Origin: Thiomicrorhabdus sp. ZW0627
GTDB taxonomy: Bacteria > Pseudomonadota > Gammaproteobacteria > Thiomicrospirales > Thiomicrospiraceae
Assembly: GCF_029767005.1 (NCBI RefSeq)
Contig: NZ_JARUQR010000006.1
Span: 75,084-139,083, forward strand
Direction: 5' to 3'
DNA length: 64,000 nt
Shown here: positions 1 to 10,943 of the stretch, in pieces
Numbering within the stretch: the stretch's first letter is position 1
Layout of the letters: every line of letters begins with the position of its first letter
Translations under genes and position numbers: made by a program
Notes under the pieces: generated by a model
What the model was told of the DNA's origin: nothing
What the model saw: only the letters and a program-made list of their open reading frames with translations
Database searches by the model: none

Positions 1-1
1 T

Positions 2-712
2 TCAGAGGTCTCGACCACAACCGCAGAGCAAGCCAAAGGCATTTCCGAAGTCAATCAGGCCGTCGCTAATCTGGACCAGATGACACAACAAAACGCGGCA
101 CTGGTCGAACAACTTTCTGCCACCGCCGGCAATATGAATTCTCAGGCCACGACCCAGGCGGAATTCGTCGACCGTTTCAAACTCGGCGACATGAAAGTCA
201 GCAACCATTCTTTAGCTAAAAGCATCGATTTCGCCGAAGCGAAAATGATGCACTTGTCTTGGAACGTCAAACTCGAAAACCTATTGGCTGACCAAAAAAC
301 CGACATTGACCACCAAGCCGCTCGAGACTATAAAAGCTGCCCACTTGGAAAATGGATTCTGAGCGAAGGTCAGAAATATAATGGACTTCCAGCCATGCAG
401 TCTCTGATAACAATCCACAAACAATTCCATGAAACCTTGGGACAAGTCATACAAGCGAAGGAAGAAGGCAATCTGGAACTGGCCCAAGAAGTAAAAGATA
501 AATTTGTAACCCTATCGGACAAGGTCATGGATGCGATCGATCATTTGGAAGAAGCGGTAGGCAGACAAGCCATTGAAAACTCGACCGTCAAACTGGCCAA
601 ACCTGCTTCACCTGAAAATCAGGCAACCGCCGGATTACTGGATAAAACGGTCATAGACGACTTCTCCGGAAAATCCCCCAAGCCCCAAAACTCGGAATGG
701 GGTGAGTTTTAA
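2..712 (+). CDS. Methyl-accepting chemotaxis protein, C-terminal part with CZB domain (partial)
   Basis: The gene is cut by the left edge; the reading frame is open from base 2. The first ~40 codons are the descending arm of an MCP signalling domain (EVSTTTAEQAKGISEVNQAV, then NLDQMTQQNAALVEQ). About residues 75-180 form a CZB (chemoreceptor zinc-binding) domain: His in MHLSWNVKLENLL, the CPLGKW motif, and later His residues in IHKQFHETL and DAIDHLEEAV supply the expected zinc ligands. Known CZB domains bind Zn and some respond to hypochlorous acid; a cytoplasmic redox or zinc sensing role is inferred. The C-terminus is rich in polar residues and ends EWGEF, which resembles the CheR/CheB-tethering tails of some receptors. 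Sensor and membrane segments lie outside the window. Confidence 0.9.
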   Translation, partial: SEVSTTTAEQAKGISEVNQAVANLDQMTQQNAALVEQLSATAGNMNSQATTQAEFVDRFKLGDMKVSNHSLAKSIDFAEAKMMHLSWNVKLENLLADQKTDIDHQAARDYKSCPLGKWILSEGQKYNGLPAMQSLITIHKQFHETLGQVIQAKEEGNLELAQEVKDKFVTLSDKVMDAIDHLEEAVGRQAIENSTVKLAKPASPENQATAGLLDKTVIDDFSGKSPKPQNSEWGEF

Positions 713-734
713 TACTGCTGAATGAACAAAAACA

Positions 735-762
735 AAAGCCAACAGGCCTGTTGGCTTTTTTG
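735..762. terminator. Bidirectional intrinsic terminator built on CAGGCCTG
   Basis: A perfect palindrome AAAGCCAACAGGCCTGTTGGCTTT is centred at 746/747, with a T-run to the right and an A-rich run to the left. It can end both the chemoreceptor gene (+) and parE (-), which converge here. The core is the palindrome discussed in the findings. Confidence 0.85.
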
Positions 763-777
763 AGAAAGCTGAACGAC

Positions 778-2676
<1,899 letters not shown>

Positions 2677-2731
2677 CTAGTGATAAAATGATGTATAAAT
2701 TTCATTAATTTCAGAATCATATCATAGAACC

Positions 2732-3388
2732 ATGCCAAATCGAGATTACCATCAAGAACGCCGTGACTACCAGTTTGCACAACTGAACCGCGATTCGCTC
2801 AAAAGCGATCCGTTCGAGCAATTTTCACACTGGATGGAAGCGGCAATCGAACAGAAAATCTGCGATCCGACGGCGATGTCGGTATCCAGCGTCGACGCTG
2901 AAGGACAGCCGCACAGTCGTATCGTGCTTTTGAAGGCTTTCGACCGCAACGGCTTTGTGTTCTATACCCACTACGACAGTGCCAAAGGCCATCAGTTCGA
3001 TGACAATGACAAAGTCGCCCTGTTATTCTTCTGGCCGGACATGGACCGCCAGATCCGCATAGAAGGCCGGATTGAAAAGATTTCCGCCGAACAATCCGAA
3101 GCCTATTTTCAAAGCCGACCAAGAGACAGTCAATTGGCGGCATTCATCTCCAAACAAAGCCAGGTCGTGCCTGACCGAACTACTTTGGAAAATAACATGA
3201 TGAAAGCCAGCGAACAATACGACCAGCAAACAATCCCGCATCCGGAACATTGGGGCGGATACCGAATTCTAGCGCATAACTTCGAGTTCTGGCAGGGGCG
3301 TCCAAACCGTCTGCACGACCGTTTCCGCTACCAAAAAGTCCAAAATGAAACTGAACAGGCCTGGTCGATAGACCGCTTGGCGCCATAA
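2732..3388 (+). CDS. pdxH: Pyridoxamine/pyridoxine 5'-phosphate oxidase
   Basis: FMN enzyme that oxidises PNP or PMP to pyridoxal 5'-phosphate, the last step of vitamin B6 synthesis and salvage. 218 aa, full family length. The N-terminal RRDYQFAQLNRDSLKSDPFEQF and the C-terminal FWQGRPNRLHDRFRYQK...WSIDRLAP are diagnostic; the last segment contributes FMN and PLP contacts. The start ATG lies 67 bases from the divergent parE start, so the two promoters share this gap. A copy of CAGGCCTG lies inside the gene at 3356-3363. ung follows after 24 bases and is probably co-transcribed. Confidence 0.95.
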   Translation: MPNRDYHQERRDYQFAQLNRDSLKSDPFEQFSHWMEAAIEQKICDPTAMSVSSVDAEGQPHSRIVLLKAFDRNGFVFYTHYDSAKGHQFDDNDKVALLFFWPDMDRQIRIEGRIEKISAEQSEAYFQSRPRDSQLAAFISKQSQVVPDRTTLENNMMKASEQYDQQTIPHPEHWGGYRILAHNFEFWQGRPNRLHDRFRYQKVQNETEQAWSIDRLAP

Positions 3389-3412
3389 TAAAGGCTGCTC
3401 GACCCATAAATC

Positions 3413-4096
3413 ATGCAAGATATCCTTACCAAACTTTCAGACAGTTGGACCAACATCGTTGGCACCGAATTTGATAAACCCTACATGCAGAAGCTAGAGC
3501 GCTTTCTCGATGAAGAACAATCTGCCTGCAAACACATCCTGCCGCAAAAAGAACTCTGGTTCAATGCACTGAACAGTACTTCTTTCGAACAAACCAAAGT
3601 GGTCATTCTAGGTCAAGATCCTTACCCGACACCGGGACACGCCCACGGTTTATGTTTTTCGGTTCAACCGGATGTGAAGCCTCTGCCAAAATCCCTGTTG
3701 AATATTAATAAAGAATTATTAAGTGACGTCGGCGTGGACAACAGTCACACGGGATACCTACAACCCTGGGCGGAACAAGGCGTATTGCTGCTCAATGCCG
3801 TACTGACGGTCGAAGCCAACAAAGCCAATTCTCATCAAAACAAAGGCTGGGAACAATTCACCGACCGAATCATCCAAGCTGTGAACGACGAGAAACAGCA
3901 TTGCGTATTCATTCTTTGGGGTAGCTACGCCCAGAAAAAAGGCCGCATTATTGATCGCAGCCGTCACCTGGTTCTGGAAAGCGCCCACCCGTCTCCTCTG
4001 TCAGCCTACCGAGGATTTTTCGGGAGCCGTCCCTTTTCGCAGACCAATGAGTATTTACAACTGCATCAAAAAACACCCATTAATTGGCAGTTGTAA
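3413..4096 (+). CDS. ung: Uracil-DNA glycosylase, family 1
   Basis: Removes uracil from DNA at the start of base excision repair. 227 aa. The water-activating motif is VVILGQDPYPTPGHAHGLCF (Asp69); the uracil-binding LLLNAVLTVE and the Leu-loop HPSPLSAYRGFFGSRPFSQT are present. The His that usually follows GQDPY is Pro72 here (GQDPYP instead of GQDPYH), a conservative oddity because the catalytic Asp and the base-stacking residues remain. The start ATG is weakly preceded by a GA-rich sequence; coupling to pdxH is likely. Confidence 0.95.
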   Translation: MQDILTKLSDSWTNIVGTEFDKPYMQKLERFLDEEQSACKHILPQKELWFNALNSTSFEQTKVVILGQDPYPTPGHAHGLCFSVQPDVKPLPKSLLNINKELLSDVGVDNSHTGYLQPWAEQGVLLLNAVLTVEANKANSHQNKGWEQFTDRIIQAVNDEKQHCVFILWGSYAQKKGRIIDRSRHLVLESAHPSPLSAYRGFFGSRPFSQTNEYLQLHQKTPINWQL

Positions 4097-4222
4097 ATCC
4101 AGTTCCCATGACATAACCTCTCATTAAATACGCTTATTACTCCATGTAAAAATTCAGGTATCTATACTGATAATCACGTGCTATTCTCTTGCAACTCAAT
4201 CAAGTGATTCCAGGGAGAGCAC

Positions 4223-5998
4223 GTGAAACAACCAAGTCTATGGAGCCGCACCAAAATCTCTACTTTAAGTACCCTGCTATTAGGAATGATGATCATGGCA
4301 GGCATCTTCTTCACCACAGCCTTTTCTTTGATCAAGTCGGATACTCAAGAGATCCACGAACACTGGCAACAGTATCAATCAGCACCTGATCAGGCCGCAG
4401 CAAAACAGCAAGCCGATCAACTCGAAACCAGCATCGTCAAAGTGAATCAGCTTACGACCTACTTTATTTTTGCCGTACTGGTGGCCGTGATCGCTTTCAT
4501 AATTCTGATGTACGCGACCCTGATCGTCAAAATCGCGAGACCCTTGAGTCAGATGCAGAAAGGAATCACCGGAATCACCCAAAGCAACGATTTTTCGGAA
4601 CAGCTCGCGGTCAAATTCGAAGATGAGGTCGGCCAAGTGCAACACAGTTTCAACCACCTGACCAAAAACCTGAAATCCATTTTCAATGAAACCAACTACC
4701 ACCTGGACAAAGTCGCCAACGGAGAATTCGACCAAACAATCGAAGTGGAAGTCGGCGGAGACCTGTTGGAATTCAAAAACCATGTCAACGCCTCAATCAA
4801 AAGTGTGGCGCATACCATGCACTCTTTAGAATCAGTGGCCGATGCCATCGCCCAAGGCGACTTTACGGCACGCATGGACAGCTCGGTTCAGGGGGAATTA
4901 AAGCAAAAAGTGGACAACGCCATGATTTCAATGGATCAAATCGTGGACAACATCAACCAAATCATGCAACAAGTTTCCCAATGCGAATTGAAGAAGCGCA
5001 TCGACGTCCAAGCCAATGGCCGACTTAACGAACTGAAATCCTATATCAACAATGCGCTGGACACACTTGAAAACGGTCTCAACGCGATCAACTCATCCAT
5101 TGAGTCTTTAGCAGACAGAAATCTGACCTATCAGATTAATCAGAACTTTTCCGGTGAAATGGAAGTGGTCAAGCAACAGCTCAACAACACCACGTTGCAA
5201 CTGAATTCAACATTACAGATGGTCAGCGAGACGTCGAACATGGTCAACAACGATATCGGCCTGATTTCCGAGAGCAACCAGGAATTAGCAGAACGCACTC
5301 AGATGCAAGCGGCATCCATCGAACAGACCGCTGCCGCCATGGAAGAGATGACCTCCACTGTCAGCCAGACAGCGGACAGCGCTATGCGTGCCAGCCAACT
5401 GACCGAAGACACTCGACAACTCGCACATGAAGGTCTACAGGTCATGAACTGTTCCGTACAGTCGATGCAACAGATTCAAAATTCCAGCATACGCATCAGC
5501 GACATCATCGGAATGATTGACAGCATTGCCTTCCAAACCAATCTATTGGCTCTGAATGCGGCTGTGGAAGCGGCTCGTGCAGGAGAACAAGGAAGAGGAT
5601 TTGCCGTCGTAGCGGGAGAAGTCCGAACACTGGCTCAAAAGTCTTCCGATGCAGCCAAGGAAATTCGAGAACTGATCGACGAGGTCGTACATCAGGTCAA
5701 TGAAGGAGCCGACCAACTGAATCAAAGCAGTGAAGCGTTTGACCAGATCAACCTGAGCATACAGACAGTCAACGACATCGTCGTTGAAATCACCACCAGC
5801 GCCCAAGAACAGGCGCAAGGTATTCAACAGGTGAATCAGGCAATCAGTGATCTGGATGCGGGTATCCAGCAGAATACCCGTATGGTGGAAGAAACTTCGA
5901 ACCACTCCTACAAACTGGTACAGCAGGCCAAGCAGCTAACGGAAGAAGTTTTGCTGTTTACGGTCGACGGTTCGCTCTGTTTGCCGAACCGATCATAA
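4223..5998 (+). CDS. Methyl-accepting chemotaxis protein with tandem HAMP region
   Basis: Membrane chemoreceptor, 591 aa, starting at GTG with GGGAGAG just upstream. TM1 is at about residues 12-36 and TM2 at 78-102. The periplasmic loop between them is only ~40 residues, Gln/Ala-rich and too short for a Cache or four-helix sensor. A first HAMP follows TM2, and about residues 155-330 look like further HAMP-type parallel coiled-coil units (poly-HAMP). The kinase-control tip is near residues 430-475 ([35 protein letters not shown]). No CZB domain is present. Its small periplasmic part suggests that it senses a membrane, redox or cytoplasmic signal; the ligand is unknown. Confidence 0.93.
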   Translation: MKQPSLWSRTKISTLSTLLLGMMIMAGIFFTTAFSLIKSDTQEIHEHWQQYQSAPDQAAAKQQADQLETSIVKVNQLTTYFIFAVLVAVIAFIILMYATLIVKIARPLSQMQKGITGITQSNDFSEQLAVKFEDEVGQVQHSFNHLTKNLKSIFNETNYHLDKVANGEFDQTIEVEVGGDLLEFKNHVNASIKSVAHTMHSLESVADAIAQGDFTARMDSSVQGELKQKVDNAMISMDQIVDNINQIMQQVSQCELKKRIDVQANGRLNELKSYINNALDTLENGLNAINSSIESLADRNLTYQINQNFSGEMEVVKQQLNNTTLQLNSTLQMVSETSNMVNNDIGLISESNQELAERTQMQAASIEQTAAAMEEMTSTVSQTADSAMRASQLTEDTRQLAHEGLQVMNCSVQSMQQIQNSSIRISDIIGMIDSIAFQTNLLALNAAVEAARAGEQGRGFAVVAGEVRTLAQKSSDAAKEIRELIDEVVHQVNEGADQLNQSSEAFDQINLSIQTVNDIVVEITTSAQEQAQGIQQVNQAISDLDAGIQQNTRMVEETSNHSYKLVQQAKQLTEEVLLFTVDGSLCLPNRS

Positions 5999-6025
5999 GT
6001 TAACTTTCACTACGCTAAAACAAAT

Positions 6026-6062
6026 CAGGCCCGTTCTTATGAACAGGCCTGACCATTTTTTA
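6026..6062. terminator. Intrinsic terminator between the chemoreceptor and plsC
   Basis: TCAGGCC-c-GTTC, loop TTAT, then GAAC-a-GGCCTGA, followed by a T-rich stretch (ATTTTTTAT). It lies between convergent genes. The right arm contains a CAGGCCTG copy (6044-6051). Confidence 0.75.
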
Positions 6063-6106
6063 TCGCTTACCCCATTCACGAAGACCGGAGCTTTTTCGGT
6101 GTTTCG

Positions 6107-6829
6107 TCATTTGTTATCCGGTTTTTCCAGAAAACGGCTATACCAATCTTCAATAGCCTGATTGATTTCAGCCACACTCATCTCCGATACATCCAACGGC
6201 GGACTGATGTGCATCTCGATCAATCCCGGTCTCTTGATGAAACTGTTCTTAGGCCAATAACTGCCCGCATTGTGCGCCACCAGATAGATCGGGCAATTCA
6301 CCTTCTTCGCCAACATGGCGCCGCCGACATTAATTTTCCCTATTTGACCAGGCGGCATCCGAGTTCCTTCCGGAAACAGCACTATCCAGTCCCCTTGCTT
6401 CAAACGTGCCTGACCTTCGGACAACAATTGATTCAAGGCTTGACGGCCTGCGGAACGGTCGATTGCAATCGGATGCAACAGTTTCATACCCCAGCCGAAA
6501 AAAGGAATTTTCAACAATTCTCTTTTCAGAACATACGCCTGACGTGGAAAAATCTGCTGAAAAGCCAAAGTCTCCCAAGCCGATTCATGACGCGACAAAA
6601 TCAACCCCGGCTGAGTTTCATCGACATGTTCCATACCATGAACTTTATATCGTAAGCCGCATGTCCAACGTAACCAGGTCAGACAAAAACGCGCCCAATA
6701 ATGCATAAATGCATAACGTGTTTGAAACGAAAACGGACGGGTGAACTGACCCAAGACCGAAAATAGAATCATGGATACCGTCTGCCCAATCGCGTACAGT
6801 AACGACCCAATAAACCAAAAAAACTTCAT
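6107..6829 (-). CDS. plsC: 1-acyl-sn-glycerol-3-phosphate acyltransferase (PlsC/LptA family)
   Basis: Transfers a fatty acyl chain to lysophosphatidic acid at the inner membrane to give phosphatidic acid. 240 aa. An N-terminal membrane helix (FFWFIGSLLYAIGQTVSMIL) is followed by the acyltransferase motifs SRHESAWET (HX4E variant of HX4D), LFPEGTR and a downstream PIYLVAHNAGSYWP block. Its ATG overlaps the gmhB stop by four bases (ATGA), so translation is coupled. The pairing gmhB-plsC beside glyQS is a conserved gammaproteobacterial arrangement. Confidence 0.92.
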   Translation of the reverse strand: MKFFWFIGSLLYAIGQTVSMILFSVLGQFTRPFSFQTRYAFMHYWARFCLTWLRWTCGLRYKVHGMEHVDETQPGLILSRHESAWETLAFQQIFPRQAYVLKRELLKIPFFGWGMKLLHPIAIDRSAGRQALNQLLSEGQARLKQGDWIVLFPEGTRMPPGQIGKINVGGAMLAKKVNCPIYLVAHNAGSYWPKNSFIKRPGLIEMHISPPLDVSEMSVAEINQAIEDWYSRFLEKPDNK

Positions 6830-7368
6830 TGTAATATCGCCTCCACTGCGGCCAATAGATTGTCATAAACCGGAATGCCTTCCAGCACCGGATCCTGGGT
6901 GGCCAGAGTTCGTTCACCTTTTCCACTGCGCACCAGATATGGCTGCATATTTTTTGCCAAGGCCACATTCATATCCGCTAAGGTATCCCCTACCATCGGA
7001 CACCCCTCTAATGAGACACCAAAACGATTCTCAATCGCTTGCAGCATACCCGTCGACGGCTTGCGGCACGGTGTTTGGTCGTCACCGACGTAAGGGGAAA
7101 AATTGATCCAATCCACCTTGGCGCCTTGTTCTGCAAGCAGTGCCTGAAGCTTCAAGTGCATGGCACTCAAAGTCGCTCGATCATAATACCCTCTGCGAAC
7201 TCCGGACTGATTGGTCGCCACAGCAACCAGCCAGCCCGCCTTTTTCAAACGCGCAATCGCTTCCAGACTCCCTGGCACAGGATGCCATTCATCCGGAGAT
7301 TTAATATAAGCGTCGGAATCCTCGTTGATGACACCATCACGGTCCAAGACGATGATCTTTTGTTGCAT
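6826..7368 (-). CDS. gmhB: D-glycero-beta-D-manno-heptose 1,7-bisphosphate 7-phosphatase
   Basis: HAD-superfamily phosphatase of ADP-heptose synthesis for the LPS inner core. 180 aa. The nucleophile motif IVLDRDGVIN (Asp9, Asp11), ATNQSGVRRGYY and the late MVGDTLADM motif are clear. The structural zinc loop of most GmhB proteins (C-x-H ... C-x-C before RKP) is largely lost: here it reads FSPYVGDDQTPCRKPSTG, leaving one Cys. The protein may therefore be zinc-free; the family still fits best. Upstream is glyS, 87 bases away. Confidence 0.88.
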   Translation of the reverse strand: MQQKIIVLDRDGVINEDSDAYIKSPDEWHPVPGSLEAIARLKKAGWLVAVATNQSGVRRGYYDRATLSAMHLKLQALLAEQGAKVDWINFSPYVGDDQTPCRKPSTGMLQAIENRFGVSLEGCPMVGDTLADMNVALAKNMQPYLVRSGKGERTLATQDPVLEGIPVYDNLLAAVEAILQ

Positions 7369-7455
7369 AAATTCACTCTCGTAAAATACAAATTCCCGCC
7401 GAAGCGGGAATTCTGAATCAAACCATATTTCGATTACGGCCTTAGGCTATGTAAA

Positions 7456-9534
7456 TCACAGACGTGAAATATCGGCCACTTCCAGGAACAGCTGATAGAT
7501 CTGATTCAATAACGCCAAGCGGTTCAAACGAATACTGTCGTCTTCCGCCATGACCATGACCTCATCGAAGAACAGATCGACACTGCCTCGGATCGTCGAC
7601 ATTGTCTCAATCGCCGCCGCATAATCACGACCAGCCAATTGATCACTGACCAGTTCACGCAAAGCTTCCAACTCTTTCCACAAAGCCTGTTCAGCGGCTT
7701 CCGCCAACAAGTCTTCGTTGACAGTCTCCGGAATCGCGCCTTCAACTTTCTTCAACAGGTTGTTGATACGCTTGTTCGCAGCACTCAAACTTTCCGCCGC
7801 TTCCATTTCACTGAACTTCTGCACCGCTTGAATTCGCTTAGCGAAATCGACCGGATGTGCCGGACGGCAGACGCGAACCGCTTCAAACTGTTCCGCGCTG
7901 ACACCCTGATCGGCATAGTAAGCACGCAAACGGCCGATGATGAAGTCGTAGATTTCATCGACCAATTTTTCATCGGCATCGACTTGCTCATGCAGTTCCA
8001 GACCGTATTGAATCAACAGACGCAGATCCAAATCCACCTCTTTTTCAATCATGATTCGCAACAGACCCAAAGCGGCACGACGCAATGCGAACGGATCCTT
8101 GTCACCCGTCGGAACCTGACCAATACCGTAAATACCGGTGATAGTGTCCAACTTATCGGCAATTGCCAACGCCTGTGACAACGCCGTTGAAGGCAGTTCA
8201 TCACCCGCGAAACGCGGCTGGTATTGCGCGTCAATCGAATCGGCCACTTCCGCAGACTCATTCTGTTCCTGGGCGTAATAACGACCCATCACACCCTGAA
8301 GCTCAGGGAATTCACCGACCATTTCAGACATCAAGTCACATTTGGAAAGGCGTGCAGCACGCTCACAAGTTTCCACAGAAACACCTAAAGGCTTACCGAC
8401 TTTAACGGTCAAGGTTTCCAGACGTTCCACCTTGTCGAACAAAGTTCCCAACTTCTGCTGGAATACCACTGTTTTAAGACGAGGCAAGAAATCATCCAAT
8501 GGCTGCTTGCGATCCTGATCCCAGAAAAACTTGGCATCCGAAAGACGAGGACGAATGACTCGCTCGTTACCGAACTTGACCGATTCAGGGTTTGAGCTTT
8601 CGATGTTACTGATGGTAATGAACTTCGCCATCAATTTACCGTTAGCATCCAACATATGGAAATACTTCTGATGTCCTGCCATCGCGGAAACCAACGCTTC
8701 CGACGGAACCGCTAGGAACGACTCGTCGAAATCACCGACGATGGCAACCGGCCATTCGTTCAATGCCGTGACTTCTTCCAACAGGTCTTCGTCAATCTGA
8801 GCGATACCGCCGGCCTGTTTCGCGACCGCTTCGACCTGTTCGCGGATGCGTTGTGCACGCTCTTCAAAGTCGGCCATAACATACCCCTGCTCAGCCAATT
8901 TTGACTTGTACTGAGCCGGTGTAGTGATGCTAATTTCTTCCGGTACATGGAAACGGTGACCACGGGTAGTATTTGACGTTTCATGACCGAGAATCGTCGC
9001 AGGGACGACCTGTTCACCCAACAACATCAACGCCCAATGTACCGGACGCACGAATTCGACGTCCGAACTTCCCCAGCGCATACGCTTAGGAATCGGTAAT
9101 TTCGCCAACGACTGGTTGACAATATCGGCCAACAATTCGGTCGCAGGCTGCCCTTTCTGCTCCAAGTTGTACGCCATCCAGACACCTTTATCGGTGTCGA
9201 TTTCGATCAACTGGTCAACCGAGACGCCACAACCGCGAGCAAAACCTTCCAACGCTTTTGTCGGGTTGCCGTCGGCATCATAGGCCGCTTTCTTAGCCGG
9301 CCCTTTACGTTCAACGGTCTTGTCGGCCTGGACAGTTTGCATGCCTTCGATCATCACAGCCAAACGACGTGGTGCCGCATAGATGTGAACGGTTCCATGT
9401 GCCAGTTCCGCTTCCGACAGGCCTGCCAGGATTCCGTCGGCAAACGCGGTGCTTAATTTCTTCAACGCTTTAGGAGGTAGCTCTTCTGTACCGATTTCAA
9501 CTAAAAAATCTTCAGTTTGTTTCAAATCAGCCAT
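7456..9534 (-). CDS. glyS: Glycyl-tRNA synthetase beta subunit
   Basis: Beta subunit of the alpha2beta2 class II glycyl-tRNA synthetase, which recognises tRNA-Gly and contains an HD-type core and a C-terminal anticodon-binding region. 692 aa, normal length. It begins DFLVEIGTEELPPKALKKLS, the family hallmark, and contains FFWDQDRKQPLDDFLPRLK and GIGQVPTGDKDPFALRRAALG. The ATG overlaps the glyQ stop by one base (TAATG) and has a GGAGGA ribosome site inside the end of glyQ, so the subunits are coupled. One CAGGCCTG copy lies at 9418-9425. Confidence 0.97.
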   Translation of the reverse strand: MADLKQTEDFLVEIGTEELPPKALKKLSTAFADGILAGLSEAELAHGTVHIYAAPRRLAVMIEGMQTVQADKTVERKGPAKKAAYDADGNPTKALEGFARGCGVSVDQLIEIDTDKGVWMAYNLEQKGQPATELLADIVNQSLAKLPIPKRMRWGSSDVEFVRPVHWALMLLGEQVVPATILGHETSNTTRGHRFHVPEEISITTPAQYKSKLAEQGYVMADFEERAQRIREQVEAVAKQAGGIAQIDEDLLEEVTALNEWPVAIVGDFDESFLAVPSEALVSAMAGHQKYFHMLDANGKLMAKFITISNIESSNPESVKFGNERVIRPRLSDAKFFWDQDRKQPLDDFLPRLKTVVFQQKLGTLFDKVERLETLTVKVGKPLGVSVETCERAARLSKCDLMSEMVGEFPELQGVMGRYYAQEQNESAEVADSIDAQYQPRFAGDELPSTALSQALAIADKLDTITGIYGIGQVPTGDKDPFALRRAALGLLRIMIEKEVDLDLRLLIQYGLELHEQVDADEKLVDEIYDFIIGRLRAYYADQGVSAEQFEAVRVCRPAHPVDFAKRIQAVQKFSEMEAAESLSAANKRINNLLKKVEGAIPETVNEDLLAEAAEQALWKELEALRELVSDQLAGRDYAAAIETMSTIRGSVDLFFDEVMVMAEDDSIRLNRLALLNQIYQLFLEVADISRL

Positions 9535-10460
9535 TATTTTTCCTCCTGACTTTTGACTAATGGGAACCCAAGCGCTTCACGTCCTTCGTAATAAGCTTCG
9601 GCAATCTGTCTCGCCATGGTACGGACACGGCCAATAAAGCGCGCACGCTCCGTAACCGAAATCGCGTGACGCGCATCCAGTAAGTTGAATGCATGCGAAG
9701 CTTTAAGAACCTGCTCGTAAGCAGGCAGAGGCAATTTATCTTCGACCAGCTTGGCGAACACTTCTTCACATTCGTCAAACACGCGGAACAGCTTGTCGGT
9801 ATCGGCTTTTTCGAAGTTGTAGGTCGACATTTCCACTTCATTCTGATGGAAAACGTCACCGTAAGTCACTTTGCCTTCCGGCCCCTCAACCCAAGTCAGG
9901 TCATACACGCTATTGACCCCTTGCAAATACATGGCGATTCGCTCTAGACCATAAGTGATCTCACCGGTAACCGGACGGCATTCCAATCCGCCTACTTGCT
10001 GGAAGTACGTGAACTGGGTTACTTCCATCCCGTTCAACCAAACTTCCCAGCCTAGTCCCCAGGCACCCAAAGTCGGTGATTCCCAGTTATCCTCGACAAA
10101 ACGGATATCATGTTCCAGAGGATCGATTCCCAACATGCGCAACGAGTCCAGATACAACTCCTGGATATTGTCGGGAGACGGCTTCAACATGACCTGAAAC
10201 TGATAATAGTGCTGCAAACGGTTCGGGTTTTCCCCGTAACGACCATCCGTAGGACGACGGCATGGCTGAACATAAGCCGCACGCCATGGCTCAGGCCCAA
10301 TCGATCTTAGGAAGGTGGCCGGATGGAATGTTCCCGCCCCCATTTCATTATCGTAAGGTTGCATAATGACGCAGCCCTGCTCGGCCCAAAACGCCTGCAG
10401 GGTTTGAATCAATCCTTGGAAGGTGCGAATATCCGTTGCTGCTTGTGAAGACACAATCAA
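9534..10460 (-). CDS. glyQ: Glycyl-tRNA synthetase alpha subunit
   Basis: Catalytic alpha subunit forming glycyl-adenylate. 308 aa. Class II motifs are visible: [54 protein letters not shown] and [20 protein letters not shown]. First gene of the minus-strand run glyQ-glyS-gmhB-plsC. The start is taken as the ATG at 10460, giving [19 protein letters not shown]; some homologues start closer to the TFQGLI block. Confidence 0.97.
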   Translation of the reverse strand: MIVSSQAATDIRTFQGLIQTLQAFWAEQGCVIMQPYDNEMGAGTFHPATFLRSIGPEPWRAAYVQPCRRPTDGRYGENPNRLQHYYQFQVMLKPSPDNIQELYLDSLRMLGIDPLEHDIRFVEDNWESPTLGAWGLGWEVWLNGMEVTQFTYFQQVGGLECRPVTGEITYGLERIAMYLQGVNSVYDLTWVEGPEGKVTYGDVFHQNEVEMSTYNFEKADTDKLFRVFDECEEVFAKLVEDKLPLPAYEQVLKASHAFNLLDARHAISVTERARFIGRVRTMARQIAEAYYEGREALGFPLVKSQEEK

Positions 10461-10527
10461 AACCTCTTAAAACTTAAAAATAAGGCAGATGCCTGTAAAA
10501 TTCTGTTAAAGCGTGTAAAATCCGCTA

Positions 10528-10533
10528 ATTATA
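10528..10533 (-). promoter_or_regulatory. Likely -10 of the glyQ promoter
   Basis: Minus-strand TATAAT about 65 bases upstream of glyQ (plus strand ATTATA). No good -35 hexamer is visible at 16-18 bases, so this is a tentative call. Confidence 0.4.
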
Positions 10534-10610
10534 ACGTATTTTATTGAGACTTTAGGACTGTTACGAAGCACTTACCTTAAGTTTTATGCAAAACGGATTA
10601 TTCGATTGCC

Positions 10611-10874
10611 ATGAATCCAGAAACCGACCAAAACTCACAAGTTTACCAAGTTGATGCCAAAGGCCTGAAATGCCCGATGCCGGTGATCAAACTGCAACAG
10701 CAAGTCCGCAAAAGCCAGCCTGATGACCGCATAGAAATCGAATGCACTGATCCAGGCGCGGAAAAGGACATTAGCAGTTGGGCGAAGGTCAATAAACATG
10801 AAATCCTCCAGTGCGAAACGACTGATTTTGGGCTAAAAATCACCCTTCGCGTTGTCGGGAGAAATCGGGTATAA
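10611..10874 (+). CDS. TusA/SirA/YedF-family sulfur carrier protein
   Basis: Small (87 aa) IF3-C-like sulfurtransferase. The single conserved Cys is Cys21 in GLKCPMPVIKLQQ, the CPxP motif that carries persulfide in TusA. The second half (ECTDPGAEKDISSWAKVNKHEIL) is the usual alpha/beta fold. TusA passes sulfur to TusBCD for tRNA 2-thiouridine; paralogues work in sulfur oxidation or redox control. Without tus, dsr or hdr neighbours the exact role cannot be assigned. It is followed by the M23 peptidase after 69 bases. Confidence 0.85.
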   Translation: MNPETDQNSQVYQVDAKGLKCPMPVIKLQQQVRKSQPDDRIEIECTDPGAEKDISSWAKVNKHEILQCETTDFGLKITLRVVGRNRV

Positions 10875-10943
10875 TCGAATGAAATATCAACCCAATTTCT
10901 CGCATCCGACCCGGCTCGGATCGCTCAAAAAAGAGAACCTGTA

